A stretch of 64,000 nt of DNA from Dicaeum eximium (taxonomy: Eukaryota > Chordata > Aves > Passeriformes > Dicaeidae). The stretch is taken from the NCBI GenBank assembly GCA_013396995.1, contig VWZP01010162.1, forward strand, positions 1,158,261 through 1,222,260, read 5' to 3'. The notes under the pieces were generated by a model. The model saw only the letters and a program-made list of their open reading frames with translations, did no database searches and had not been told where the DNA came from. Below are positions 27,701-36,632 of the stretch, one piece after another (positions within the stretch are counted from its first letter, which is position 1; each line of letters opens with the position of its first letter). A program made the position numbers and the translations under genes.

Positions 27701-30700
27701 GTTCACACTTTAAGTGAAGTACCATGACTGTGTGACAAAGTCTGGAGAGTGACAAAGGGAAGACTAATAGTACAAGGAAAAGCATCAGCTCACTGAAGCT
27801 GTGCCTACATGAGAAAGAGAAGTAGAGAAAGAAGAAGAAATGGATATATTAGGAAAACTGAGGATGTGATGAAGAGCACATTTCCTATGTTTGGATCCTG
27901 CTTCAGACAAGAGGATGGACTATCTGACCTCTCAAACAGGGCCCGGTGTTTTGGGTAAATTTCTTGTAATTTGTATTTTAAATTGGAGCAGAAGCTATCA
28001 CCTGACTATTAGAGGCATTCTTCAGTGAATTCTGAAAATAAGAGTCAGACCTCAGCACTTCAATAGTGCTAAAATGTATTGGAAGTCTGTGCAAAGGTCA
28101 AGAAAATCTTTCCTCAACTGATGAGATTACAGATTCTGCATAAGAATCTTTCCCTCTGGAAGGTGGTCATGTCACCTGTTCTCTAAGTGACATTTTCTAA
28201 TGTGTCTTCTTCTCTTTCTGCTTCCTGTACACCTATCTATTTCCCTGGCACTTAACGTTGCCAAAAGGGGCTGCCTGAGGCAGTAGTTGGGTGTGAATAT
28301 TGATCTACCCAAAAGTGTTGTATCCAGTTACATATTTTAACATGAGAGAGGGACAAAGATCTGTTCACATGGTGCATGGCTAGATTAACCTTGAGTGCTA
28401 AAGGATGCTGAACGTAAGAGCCTTGGAGTCATTCATTATCAGTTTAACTAAGTTGTCAGGCTCTGCATTAGCCTTGCAAGACCAGAAACCATTTGATACT
28501 CAGAAGTAGATCTTGTACTGTTTTCATTATGTTAGAGAAATGAGGACCCACTTGTGTCTGAGAAGCTCATGCTCAGAAACAAGATGCTCTGGGAATGAGC
28601 CAAAGTATCTCTACCAGGCATGCAGGGCACTGGGCACTTCCACATTTCTGAGCACTGTGATCACCAAACACATTATGATTATTTATTTACAAATGTCAGA
28701 CACTCAGCAGTAGCATGAAATGGTCTTCTAAGGTCCAAGCAGGGACAAGACAGACAAGGTAAACAGGTATTAAGTATATCCATCCACTTTTTTTTTGGAA
28801 GAAAATTACTATCTCTCTAGAAAATGTGAATAAGTCTATATGCTGTGATAAAAAGCTTTAAATAAGGTAGATTCTAGCCCTCAGTTCAGAAATGCCTTTT
28901 TGAACCTACTGTTCTGGAAAATGTCCAAGCATGAATAATTAAGGGTTTGGGGGCTTGATTGTTTTTTTCTTCTCTCAATCATGAGGGAAAAGTTGTACTT
29001 GGCATTCATGGAAAGCTTATATGCTGAAGCAATAATGTGTTCATGTTGAAAAAATTCATAATGCAGAATCACCACAATGGAGAAGAGAGGGGTACATCAT
29101 AAGTGTAAATCATCAAGATGCTAAATGGAAATAATTTTCCAAGAGTCAGTCAGTACTCAAACAGAAAAGGTAACCACTCCAGCACTCCCACTTTATATTA
29201 TTTGAAAGACTAAGATTGTCTTTGGGAAGGCTGCCTCTATTTTTCTGGACCCAAAGGAGCAGGAGAATTACTGCTATTTTCAATGTGCCAGTGAGGACAT
29301 TGAAGAGGTGCATAGTTAATGATGTAGTTTCTCCTTTACAAGTTTCAAGTATGAAAAGCTCCAGCCCCTGGCAGAGCGAGTTTCTCCACTTGTGCCTAAC
29401 ATGGTACAGTTCTCTTGTCTTTTCATACTGCCAAGAGGAATGTCAGCCAATACCAATAATTGTATTTTAAACATATGTCCATTTGCCTATTCAATATTTA
29501 AATTTTAGGTGGTTATTCCTTAAAAATCTAAGTGTTACTTCAAAAGTGACTGAAGAGCCTAACATGTTGATCCCATGGGAAAGCCAGTGACGGGCAAATT
29601 AGGGATGATGCTGAAGTGCAGTAGTCATTCTGCACAATCTCCCCACACAAGCCTTCCTTGGAAGGAAGGAATATGGAATATCAACAACACACTCAGAAAT
29701 TCAGCATCCTGTCTAATGGCATCCCCATGTACCCATCAAAACAACTGCCTTGCACTGAGGGGCTCTGCATCTTACTGGCTTTCTTGCTTTACCAGCCTTC
29801 TCTGAAGTTTTACTTCCTAGTGATTTTTGGAAATTTGGTTGCCTAAAGAGCAGAAGGGCTTTTGACATTTTTACCCCTGGATTATTGCCTCATTTTGCAC
29901 AATTCAGAATAGTTTACTAAAGTGATAAGCTGCCTTCTAAGGCATGATCTGACCCAAACTCAGATACTGTCTGGCTCTGCACTATCAAATCTCAACGTAA
30001 AAAGTAGAACAGTTTTATGAGAAATATATTATCAGAGGGACATTTTTCACTATTGATTCCTTTCACAGCCAAATGTAATCTACTGTTCATTAAGCACAAT
30101 AAAACACAGGGTCATTGCAAGTTTTGATTAGTCTTTTGGAAGAACAAAACAAGCTGTAGCTGAAAAACATTCTTAGTTTTTTTGGGGATAGATTAGTATC
30201 CCAACTGAAATACACTTCAGTTCAGTGATTTACATGGGAAGTAGCAGATGACAGAAAAGTTTGAAATTCATACATAGCAACAGGACATGAATCTAAAGGG
30301 GAGTCAAAGGCAACTTGGAAGTGCATTGAAGAAATGTCAGGGGGAAGTGGAGAAGAGTCAAATATTATCAGTAATAGGCATGAAATAACTTTTTTGGCAG
30401 TGGACTGACAATCACTGACATGTTCCCTGAGGAGTGATTTGCTGCTCTCATTTGCCTTGCACTACTCAAAGTGCACACTCTGAAAAGCAACTCCTGTAAC
30501 AACTGTCTGTTCTGTCAGTAAGTGGAAGAGCGAATTATTTATGGCTTTTTCACCAGTTTATATCTGCAAGACTACATTTCAAGCACTAATTTACCTGGAA
30601 AATAAATACTGCTCCTGTCTCATTGCAGAAGATGGTCTATGCCTATGCCTCTGATGCACTGATTCATAAAATCTTTGCTTCCCTTCAGTTAAGTAAGTGC

Positions 30701-33700
30701 ACATTCACCACTGATGAGAAATGGCCAGTCAATGCAACAGTTCTCAATTTCTGCCTTTGATTACCACAAAATAGAACCGGCTAAAAAAATCAACGTGTTT
30801 ACTCCAAAGCAAACTCTGAATTTCTAAAAACATACATATTGCACTTCAGGAAATTTTTTTAGAATTTTCTGCAGTGAGGAAAAAGAAAAATTTGAAAACA
30901 AATAAAACCCCTCAGCTTTTAGAGTCTCAAAATATCTGTCATCACTTCAGGCTCAATTCTGAACATCTCAAGTCAGTGCAGCTTCAGGTTGCTAGCTCTC
31001 TGTTTCCCAAATACTTCTAGCTGTTAAAGTCTGAAAGCTCTCAACACAGTCAAATACTTGAACCTGGGGACACTCATAGGGTGAGACATCTCAAAACAAA
31101 ATGTATCTACAAGGTATCAGTTTCCTGTGTCCAGAGAGTTAATATAATAGGTCTGTTTAGGAAGCATGGATTGCAGAAACGTAGACTACAGATTCACAGA
31201 TGAGTTTGCCAAAGGCAATTTACAGAGTAGAACCACCTAGAACTGTGAATCCACCACCACAGAAGGCAAGAGGAGACAAATATACTTCTAGACAAAGTGT
31301 GTTTTGCTAAAAAGTTCTAAAACAACTTGTTAAACACACTGCTTTCAACATCTGCTTCCAGTTAACTTGTCTCTTCACTCTGGAACTTGGTCTGTCTTGC
31401 TATTTAAATGACAACTCATGATCTTTACTCCAGTTTACCCCAGTTACTTTACCCCAGTTTACACATCCTCCATTACTGTTGACACTGCCAGCATTCCCCT
31501 TGATAACATCATGTGTGAAAGGAACACGCCCTAGAACTTGACTTGTCTCTCTGATTGTGCTCCTTCTTTCTCTTCGGTATCTTTCAATTTTTAACCACAT
31601 TGAGAACACTTCCAAACAACCCATTATATTTCATCTTGGTTACAGAAGATACATATTTTCTGTATACAATGGCATTTTCATTGCCAAGAAATACATTCAA
31701 GACAATTAAGACTAACTGCCTATTAGACAGCAGCTCTCAAACCCATTTGAAACAAGAAACCCTCCAGCAAGATTCAAGTGCTGGGGCTGAGCAAAGACTG
31801 CAACACCAGATTTATACAGCCTAGATGGGTGCCATAAACCCTAAATGATAGAACCAGATTTTCTCTCCACTCAAAAGGTTATTTAATGATTTATGCAAAG
31901 TAGAGCAGGTCTAGGAGCAGACAGTGTGTGCACTACTCAGCCTTGCAGTAACAAACACCCTCTGATTACATAAAACTAGGAATCTTCCACATTGGAGGGC
32001 AGTGCCATACCTTTAGAGACGGTCACAGGTCTTAACTTTGGCTTTTGAAGAAAAATGCAAGCAAGTATTTATTCCATGCCAGAAGACAAGTTAGGAAATT
32101 TCTCAGAATGGTAACAGCACTATTAGAACCTGCCCTGGATTCACAATCCTTCACACCAATGCTGCTGTCTTGTTTGTGGGAATCTAAGAGTGCCAAGAGC
32201 AGCAGCCCAGCGAGAGATCAAACGAACCTTGCTATGACAGTGTCAGTGGTGTTCACGCTGCACACAGTGCCATGATAGCCCCACTTTGTTCTTCCCATGC
32301 CACTCAGCTGTTACCCTCACAGCACACAACCTTCCAATGCCATTCTCAGGGAACAATGCCATTCTCAGGGACTTGCCAGCAGTTACATTACAGTGCCAAG
32401 GTTTTTTTTGGCTAATGGACACAGATGTGATGTGCAGAATACAGAGAAACATTATTCAATCGATCCTGCCTGTCAAGAAATTACCTGAACATTTGCTCTC
32501 CTTGATTGACTCACCTCTTTTATCAACTGGTGTCCAGCCCTTGTTTGGCTACTGCAGCTGATTGTTTTGTTTGGTGTCAACAGATCCAGAGCAAAACCAC
32601 ATGTGTAACATTAATGATAGCACTTCACAGTCTTTTTTTTAATTATTATTTTTATTCTTTCAGGAAAAGCCCAGTATTGAATTAAAGTGGTGAGTTTAAA
32701 GTTTTAATTTTGCTGCTATCAGCAAGCCTTATATCTTAACAAAGAAAAAAATCTCTTGAAACACACAGCAAATATATTTTGAAGGCATTGATTTTTATTA
32801 GGCATCAGTAAATCCTCCATCAAACTCAGATGGGGACTAAAGAACAGCATTCAAAACCATAGAATACAGTAATGTTCCTGATAAACCTGAAATCATTCCT
32901 GTGAGCTCTGGACTAATTTCTTAAAGGCAATGAGCTTACATCACAGTATAAATCAGATTTTTTGACTCAGTAATAAGGAATATGATCTCACGGTAGTGAA
33001 ACTGAGGCAATGCCTGAAATGATATCCCAGATTAACCAAGTCTGTGACCCTCAAAGTAGGGAAGGATCTAAAGCCTACCTTGAAATTAACCAAAACATTA
33101 GTACACAATGTTTGTATTTTTCAAATATTGGTCAATATTTTGTGCATGCTGTGTTTACCCTAACAGAAAAATTCATCCCAATAACTAAAACCCAGCATTC
33201 ATTTAAATTGGCATGGAAATCTGAAACAAGCTTTACAAATCTCAAAATTGTTTGGAACAGTTGGAATTTTCCCTTTTCACAGACCTCCCTCTATCTCTTA
33301 AAATGGAACTAAAATTGCAATTGCCAACATTTCTCTAAATGCAGATGCTAGAAATATGACTCCAGAATGTTTTATTATTTATAGCCCCAACTCAATTTAT
33401 GAAAAAAATTATAATTTTTAATAAAAAATTGAAGTCAGAATATGCAGAACTACCCCACTGTATTATGAAAAGCTACCACTAAACTGGGCTTCTGAAAAAT
33501 TATGATTTTTCAATAATATAGAATTTTGTTTTTCCATTATTCTAAACATGTTGATCATCTGTGCACAATATACAATTGATATACTTTTTATAATCTAGAG
33601 AAAGATTTCATTCTGTCTATTAAATTAGACAACTCCAAATTTAAAGTCCAGATCTGTCTTTTTTTCAAACTTTTTTATTATGGCAGCCGTTCTAATAAAT

Positions 33701-33937
33701 ATGCTTCCTGCCAGTTTCATTGTTCACATATAGTTATATATTGTTGTATATTTGTTGTATCAGCACAAATAAATTAAAGCCCTACAAACATTATAATTGT
33801 CCTTGAAACACATAAAATTAACAACAGTTACTTTAAGGAATTAACACGGAGATCATCTTACCTGCCAGGGAGTAGACAAAGCAGGGTATAATAAGATGAT
33901 AGATGAAAAACCAAATGGTTATCTTCTGTTCAGCCAT
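9618..33937 (-). CDS. CNTN1: Contactin-1, N-terminal half (12 joined coding exons, gene continues beyond 1)
   Basis: This is a GPI-anchored neural cell-adhesion molecule of the Ig superfamily. The family has six Ig domains followed by four fibronectin III domains and acts on axons and at paranodal junctions with CASPR and neurofascin partners. The coding exons are 33862-33937, 25200-25329, 22307-22479, 20260-20355, 19188-19394, 17871-17967, 17534-17715, 16224-16348, 14078-14195, 12310-12460, 11700-11827 and 9618-9793. Joined, they encode about 553 residues, roughly half the usual length of about 1,010-1,020. Motifs such as FVSQTNGNLYIA, KGGRVIIECKP and TGKPIPTIRW identify contactin-1 rather than contactins 2-6, judged from remembered family sequences. 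Phases match at every junction and no frame break is seen, so the gene looks functional. The C-terminal half is outside the window. Confidence 0.96.
11276..11310 (+). repeat. CAAA/CCAAA microsatellite
   Basis: Several CAAA units are followed by three CCAAA units, inside the intron between CNTN1 coding exons 11 and 12. Confidence 0.85.
11700..11827 (-). CDS. CNTN1: CNTN1 coding exon 11: second half of Ig5
   Basis: It encodes IRIWDDGSLEIINVTKLDEG, RYTCFAENNRGKANSTG and VLEMT, about residues 453-494. DEGRYTC carries the second Ig5 cysteine. NVT and NST are sequons. The acceptor is TTTCCATAG and the donor ACAG|GTAAGC. The phase is 2 at the start and 1 at the end (G|AA, Glu). The length is 128 bp (1 + 42 codons + 1). 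The intron separating it from exon 10 is 482 bp. It is too short to stand out as an ORF and was confirmed by exact phase agreement on both sides. Confidence 0.95.
12310..12460 (-). CDS. CNTN1: CNTN1 coding exon 10: first half of Ig5
   Basis: It encodes SPPTFELNPMKKKILAAK, GGRVIIECKPKAAPKPKFSW and SKGTELLVNGS, about residues 403-451. IIECKP holds the first Ig5 cysteine and KFSWSKG the core tryptophan. NGS is a possible sequon. The acceptor is TTTGCTTTCAG. The donor GCCG|GTTAGT has T at +3, which is suboptimal. The phase is 1 at the start and 2 at the end (CG|C, Arg), with 151 bp (2 + 49 codons + 2). The lysine-rich and proline-rich AAPKPK linker is typical of contactin-1. Confidence 0.95.
14078..14195 (-). 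CDS. CNTN1: CNTN1 coding exon 9: second half of Ig4
   Basis: It encodes FRKGELRMQGLTFDDAG, MYQCIAENMHGIIYANAELK and IV, about residues 363-401. DDAGMYQC carries the second Ig4 cysteine. The acceptor is TGTGTTTTAG. The donor GTGG|GTCAGT departs from the GTRAGT consensus and is probably the weakest 5' splice site of the set. The phase is 0 at the start and 1 at the end (G|CT, Ala). The length is 118 bp (39 codons + 1). It is too short to stand out as an ORF and was placed from neighbouring phases and family motifs. Confidence 0.93.
14271..14308 (+). repeat. Pyrimidine (T/C) tract
   Basis: This is a nearly pure pyrimidine run on the plus strand, just above the acceptor side of CNTN1 coding exon 9. 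On the gene's sense strand it is purine-rich, so it is not the polypyrimidine tract of that exon. Confidence 0.75.
15440..15640 (+). mobile_element. CR1 LINE 3' fragment (about 200 bp)
   Basis: The sequence CAGAGAAGTTGTGGCTGTCC, the TTGGAACTAAACAATCTTTA stretch and the ATTCTGTGATTCCAGGATTC end match the terminal CR1 region. It sits in the intron between CNTN1 coding exons 8 and 9, antisense to the gene. No coding potential remains. Confidence 0.85.
16224..16348 (-). CDS. CNTN1: CNTN1 coding exon 8: first half of Ig4
   Basis: It encodes APEWVEHINDTERDIGSDLY, WPCVATGKPIPTIRW and LKNGAS, about residues 322-362. The exon carries the first Ig4 cysteine (WPCVA) and the core tryptophan (IRWLK), with the sequon NDT. 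In contactin structures the first four Ig domains fold back into a horseshoe, and Ig4 packs against Ig1. The acceptor is TTATTCTGCAG and the donor CTCG|GTGAGT. The phase is 1 at the start and 0 at the end, and the length is 125 bp (2 + 41 codons). Confidence 0.95.
17534..17715 (-). CDS. CNTN1: CNTN1 coding exon 7: second half of Ig3
   Basis: It encodes PVPELRWSKYLEPLPASAEI, then SMSGAVLKIFNIQYEDEG and LYECEAENYKGKDKHQARVY to VQ, about residues 261-320. It carries the Ig3 tryptophan (LRWSK) and the second cysteine in the D-E-G-L-Y-E-C motif. The acceptor is CTTTTCAAG (AAG, less common than CAG) and the donor CAAG|GTAAGA. The phase is 2 at the start and 1 at the end. The length of 182 bp (1 + 60 codons + 1) fits. 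The whole exon is open and closely matches the contactin-1 family. Confidence 0.95.
17871..17967 (-). CDS. CNTN1: CNTN1 coding exon 6: first half of Ig3
   Basis: It encodes AKVYPADIKVKFKDTYALLG followed by QNVTLECFALG, about residues 229-259. LECF gives the first Ig3 cysteine and NVT is a glycosylation sequon. The acceptor is TTCATATTAG and the donor GAAA|GTGAGT. It starts in phase 1 (C|GA, Arg) and ends in phase 2 (AA|T, Asn). At 97 bp it is the shortest coding exon seen here. A 155-bp intron, the smallest in the window, separates it from the second half of Ig3. Confidence 0.94.
19188..19394 (-). CDS. CNTN1: CNTN1 coding exon 5: second half of Ig2
   Basis: It encodes DLSYRWLLNEFPVFIAL, DKRRFVSQTNGNLYIANVEA, SDKGNYSCFVSS and FSKFIPLIPQSD, about residues 160-227. 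The Ig2 tryptophan (YRWLL) and second cysteine (NYSC) are present, and NYS is a potential N-glycosylation sequon. This is the most conserved stretch in the window and strongly identifies contactin-1. The acceptor is TTTCCTCCAG and the donor GATC|GTAAGT. Like exon 4 it is phase 1 at both ends, at 207 bp (2 + 68 codons + 1). The intron separating it from exon 4 is only 865 bp. Confidence 0.96.
20260..20355 (-). CDS. CNTN1: CNTN1 coding exon 4: first half of Ig2
   Basis: It encodes LDPFPPEERYEVKVREG, then VGAVLLCEPPYHYP, about residues 128-158. LLCEP carries the first Ig2 disulfide cysteine. The exon is 96 bp with phase 1 at both ends: Y is split T|AT and D is split G|AT. The acceptor GAAAAACTAG lacks pyrimidines immediately before the AG, but a CT-rich run lies a little further upstream (CTCCTCCCCTTGC, then TTTTT). 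The donor is CCAG|GTAATT. Because the exon is a multiple of three and phase-symmetric, skipping it would keep the frame while removing half of Ig2. It is too short to stand out as an ORF and was found by homology and phase. Confidence 0.94.
22307..22479 (-). CDS. CNTN1: CNTN1 coding exon 3: second half of Ig1
   Basis: It encodes WKLNNWDIDL through RLVINNPEKSRDAGKYVCVV to STEATLSFG, about residues 70-126. It carries the Ig1 core tryptophan (WKLNNW), the D-x-G-x-Y-x-C motif (DAGKYVC) with the second disulfide cysteine, and the G-strand RSTEATLSFG shared by contactins. The acceptor follows a long T-rich tract and ends TTTAATAG. The donor is GGAT|GTAAGC. The phase is 2 at the start and 1 at the end (T|AT, Tyr). 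The length of 173 bp agrees with 57 whole codons plus the two split ones. The reading frame stays open past the donor for about 35 codons, which is intron sequence. Confidence 0.95.
23182..23196 (+). promoter_or_regulatory. CTCF-like binding motif
   Basis: CCACAAGAGGGAGCC matches the CTCF core (CCACNAGRNGGNGC type) at nearly every constrained position. It lies in the intron between CNTN1 coding exons 2 and 3. It is only a motif match, with no evidence of occupancy. Confidence 0.35.
23450..23530 (+). repeat. A-rich tract with CCAA and AAAC units
   Basis: An A8 run, three CCAA units, two long A runs and AAAC/TAAAC units occur in a row, in the intron between CNTN1 coding exons 2 and 3. No retroposon body is recognisable before it. 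Confidence 0.8.
25200..25329 (-). CDS. CNTN1: CNTN1 coding exon 2: mature N-terminus and first half of Ig1
   Basis: It encodes EGNKGYGPVFEEQPIDTIYP and continues to NCRARAVPPPTY, about residues 27-68 counted from the MAEQ start. The cysteine in MNCRA is the first of the Ig1 disulfide pair. The acceptor is CCGTTTTCAG and the donor ACAG|GTAACA. It starts in phase 1, so its first codon (GAG) is completed by the final G of exon 1, and it ends in phase 2 within an Arg codon. The length of 130 bp (2 + 42 codons + 2) fits exactly. The intron separating it from exon 1 is 8.5 kb. Mammalian contactin-1 has a small optional segment at this junction, and I did not find an equivalent. Confidence 0.93.
26181..26207 (+). 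repeat. TTTTG/poly-T simple repeat
   Basis: TTTTG units run into a T14 stretch within the first coding intron of CNTN1. Confidence 0.75.
32336..32373 (+). repeat. 19-bp tandem duplication (two copies)
   Basis: AATGCCATTCTCAGGGAAC is followed at once by AATGCCATTCTCAGGGACT. The copies differ only in the last two bases. It lies in the first coding intron of CNTN1. Confidence 0.9.
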
Positions 33938-33991
33938 TATCTCAAAAGGAATTGTGCAGTGCAATACCATCATTCAGAGAACTAAAAATGC
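33862..33991 (-). CDS. CNTN1: CNTN1 coding exon 1: end of 5' UTR and signal peptide
   Basis: On the minus strand a pyrimidine-rich tract ending TCTGTAACAG precedes this exon, and the donor GCAG|GTAAGA follows it. The coding part begins MAEQKITIW at 33937 and runs through a hydrophobic core (WFFIYHLIIPCFVYSLA) ending in phase 1, which is a typical cleavable signal peptide for ER entry. The ATG at 33937 has A at -3 and G at +4. Two adjacent in-frame ATGs lie 12 and 11 codons upstream, at 33973 and 33970, directly after an in-frame TGA, so a longer leader starting MMVLHC is possible. The remaining 5' part is untranslated. The acceptor shows that an upstream noncoding exon is spliced to it. Confidence 0.9.
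33938..33991 (-). other. CNTN1: 5' UTR portion of the CNTN1 start exon
   Basis: There are 54 bases between the splice acceptor (TCTGTAACAG) and the ATG at 33937. The segment contains TGA followed at once by two ATG codons in frame with the main ORF, so the true start may be at 33973 or 33970 and the UTR part correspondingly shorter, about 18-21 bases. Confidence 0.75.
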
Positions 33992-35019
33992 CTGTTACAG
34001 AGAAAGAAGAGAGAGTCAATAACTCTGACAGAAGGCTTTATCTCATATCACATTTGGCCTGGCAGATGATGTGACTAAACAGAATACTTAAGAGTTAATA
34101 TAGGAGAGAATCTTCTGAATAATAAATGCATCATCAGAATTTCTGGATCAAGTTAATTATGCCTATTATTCAGAGAGCACTCTGTTTCAGAGTACTCAGA
34201 TTTTCTGACAATAGTATAATATGGTAAATGTTAATACTGAACATCCTTTTATACACTTCTCTTCTGGATTCTATCCTCCATCTCAGTAAATACTACATTT
34301 CAATTAATGACTTCAAAGTCTGTAAAAAGAAGACTACAGTGAAACTCAAGCACATGCAACTCTTTCAGATTCATTTTCTCTAGTATATCACTATTTTAAA
34401 CTTTTAATATACAATTAATGGTCCTTCACAAAAGTGGGTATATTTTTAATGAGTTTCCTTTTAAATACTGAATATAATTTTTATTGCAATGTTGTTTTCA
34501 AAGGTTTCTCTTTTCCATATTGGAGAAACTGCCTGTATATATACTAAAACCAAGCTAAAAAAGCATGCAGCTTCTTTTGAATATTCTAAGATTTAATAAA
34601 TGATTTTTCAGACGTTTCTGTAAGATTTGTTACTACTTCCAATCAGAATCTTTTGCTAGCTTTTTGTTTCTTGCTGGGGACTATCATCTATTTCTTTAGG
34701 GAAATGTGTCATCATGTTTGCATTGTGCAATTCTCTAGGTTTTTTTGATGGATTTCTTGTCATGAATATATAAATACATCCTTTAGATCCATTACACCTT
34801 GCTCTTGCTTCTTGATTGGTTCTGCTCTAGCACTTGTTAAGACCTTCACACAAAGCAAGGTTTCCAGCTCATCACTGACAGAATATGGTATCTCAGGCAC
34901 ATGCTGATATCATCCAGTCCCCTCAGTATATTCATTTTGTTACTATTTCATTATAAAATATGCTTGTACATACTTAAACACCCTTCAGTAATATGCATCC
35001 CAGGACATGGTGCACTGTA

Positions 35020-35123
35020 GATTAGGGACATTGTTTAGTGGTAGCCTTGAGCAGTTCTGGGTTAGCAGCTGGACTCAATGATCTCAAGAGGTCTTTTCCA
35101 GCCTAAACGATTCTATGATTCTA
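35020..35123 (+). mobile_element. CR1 LINE 3' fragment (about 100 bp)
   Basis: GACTCAATGATCTCAAGAGG and the following TCTTTTCCAGCC...GATTCTATGATTCT are the CR1 terminal segment. It lies about 1 kb upstream of the CNTN1 start exon and antisense to it. The 5' boundary is approximate. Confidence 0.85.
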
Positions 35124-36624
35124 ATATTGCATTGTCACTTTTTGCAAGGTGCAATCTCAATGCTCCTGTTTTCCAGCCTCCCATGCCAGGAATTGATGAC
35201 TCTGACAGTGATGTCCACCTTTTACCATGATACTTGCCCTTTCCATGTCAAAATTTTTACTGAACTGTTCATTTCCAAAATCCAGCTATTTTAAATCTTG
35301 TTTGGAAACTGCCCCATTTCCCACCTCCAACATCACAAAAGGGGAAATTTTAAATTACAAAGCACAAGTACAAATACACTTGGCTCCCTAAGTATGGTCA
35401 TGATAAATCCTGCCTTTATTACAGAGAGCCTCTCATCTGAGCTGCTGCCTGCTGCAGTGTATGTGTCTCGTGTCTCCCCCTGAGGTGCTAGGAATGTGTC
35501 TTGGTCACTGGGGCCTTTTACTTGTCCCCTCTTTCTCAGAATAATGTTAAGATGTTCATTTTAACATGCCTCAAACAGTGAACTTTCCTTAGAACAGAGT
35601 TTCAAGAGTGTTTTGATAAACTCATAATGCAGGAAAATGACAAGAATATCACAAGAAAATCTGGCTCAGAAATTACAGGAACTGTTGCATGTCATATTTC
35701 TCCCCCATTTTTTTTAGCAGAATAAATCCTTAATAAAAAGTTAAAAGCTATATGACCCTACAATTATGGCTGTAACATGAAAACTGTGCTCAGTAAAACA
35801 CAGACAAGAGTTAAACAGTGATTCACCAGAACTGAGATTTATTTAGAAATATTCCCTAGAAAAAGGCTCATAGACTGTGAGCCTGTAAACAAACACATAT
35901 GCTTACTGTAGCTGGATCCAAGGAGAAAAATATACTAAATGTCTTTACCTTCCCACTTCTGTTGGCACTAAAGCTTTTTCAGATTCTGTCACACAAAGGA
36001 CATCCACAACTATTTCAGGCATCTACTTTGACCAGTGTATGAACTACTGTGTCTGTATGACTCATACAGAAGACAGTGGTAGGTTAGATCAAGAAATGAC
36101 TTTGTATACTTTTCCAGCAGCCGTGCCCTGGCTATGACACCCTTGTGATATGACACTGCTTTGCCTGAAACATTTGTTTTCAAATGACATGGGTAAATTG
36201 CATAGTTATGCTGAAATAATGCACATAATTAAATAGCAAAGAAACAGGAACTCTTTACGGAACAACGGTAATTACACAGCAGCTCATGGTGATAATAACT
36301 GTGTTCAAGTGTATTGATGGAGGAGACTGTTAAGAGCACTGTGTTCTCTGACATTATAGTCATAGATGGAAGATTCCTCCTCCCTCTCCAGCAGAATTTA
36401 GGTTAGGTTTTGGAAAGATACAATATCCTCTAGTTCTCCAAAAATTGCTTTTAGCTGGTTCAGAAAAAAAAAAAAAGGTTTGAACAATGGCTCCAATTGC
36501 AGTAAATAAGGATTGTGGCAGTAAATGCTATAAATACTTCATTTTATTCAGAGACAAAAATATCCACCCTGCCAGGATTTAAATCCTTTCCCTACTCTCT
36601 CTTGTTTCGGCTGAGTGGGTTCTG

Positions 36625-36632
36625 TATATATA
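36625..36632 (-). promoter_or_regulatory. Candidate TATA promoter upstream of the CNTN1 start exon
   Basis: TATATATA is bordered on its higher-coordinate side (upstream on the minus strand) by about 250 bases of GC-rich DNA with a GGGCGG box at 36790-36795. A start near 36595 would read toward CNTN1, about 2.6 kb before the start exon. The box is symmetric, so plus-strand use cannot be excluded. It is weak evidence, based on composition and two motifs. Confidence 0.2.

Larger units (their letters stand above)
25330..33861 (-). other. CNTN1: CNTN1 first coding intron (8.5 kb)
   Basis: This is the largest complete intron in the window, between the signal-peptide exon and the first Ig1 exon, and is phase 1 at both ends. 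I saw no convincing exon inside it. Mammalian contactin-1 has a small optional in-frame segment at this point, but I could not locate a Trp-Tyr-Arg-Arg-type microexon by eye. It contains a 19-bp tandem duplication at 32336-32373, T-rich runs and a possible zero-length splice motif at 30593-30596, but no CR1 copy. Confidence 0.7.
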
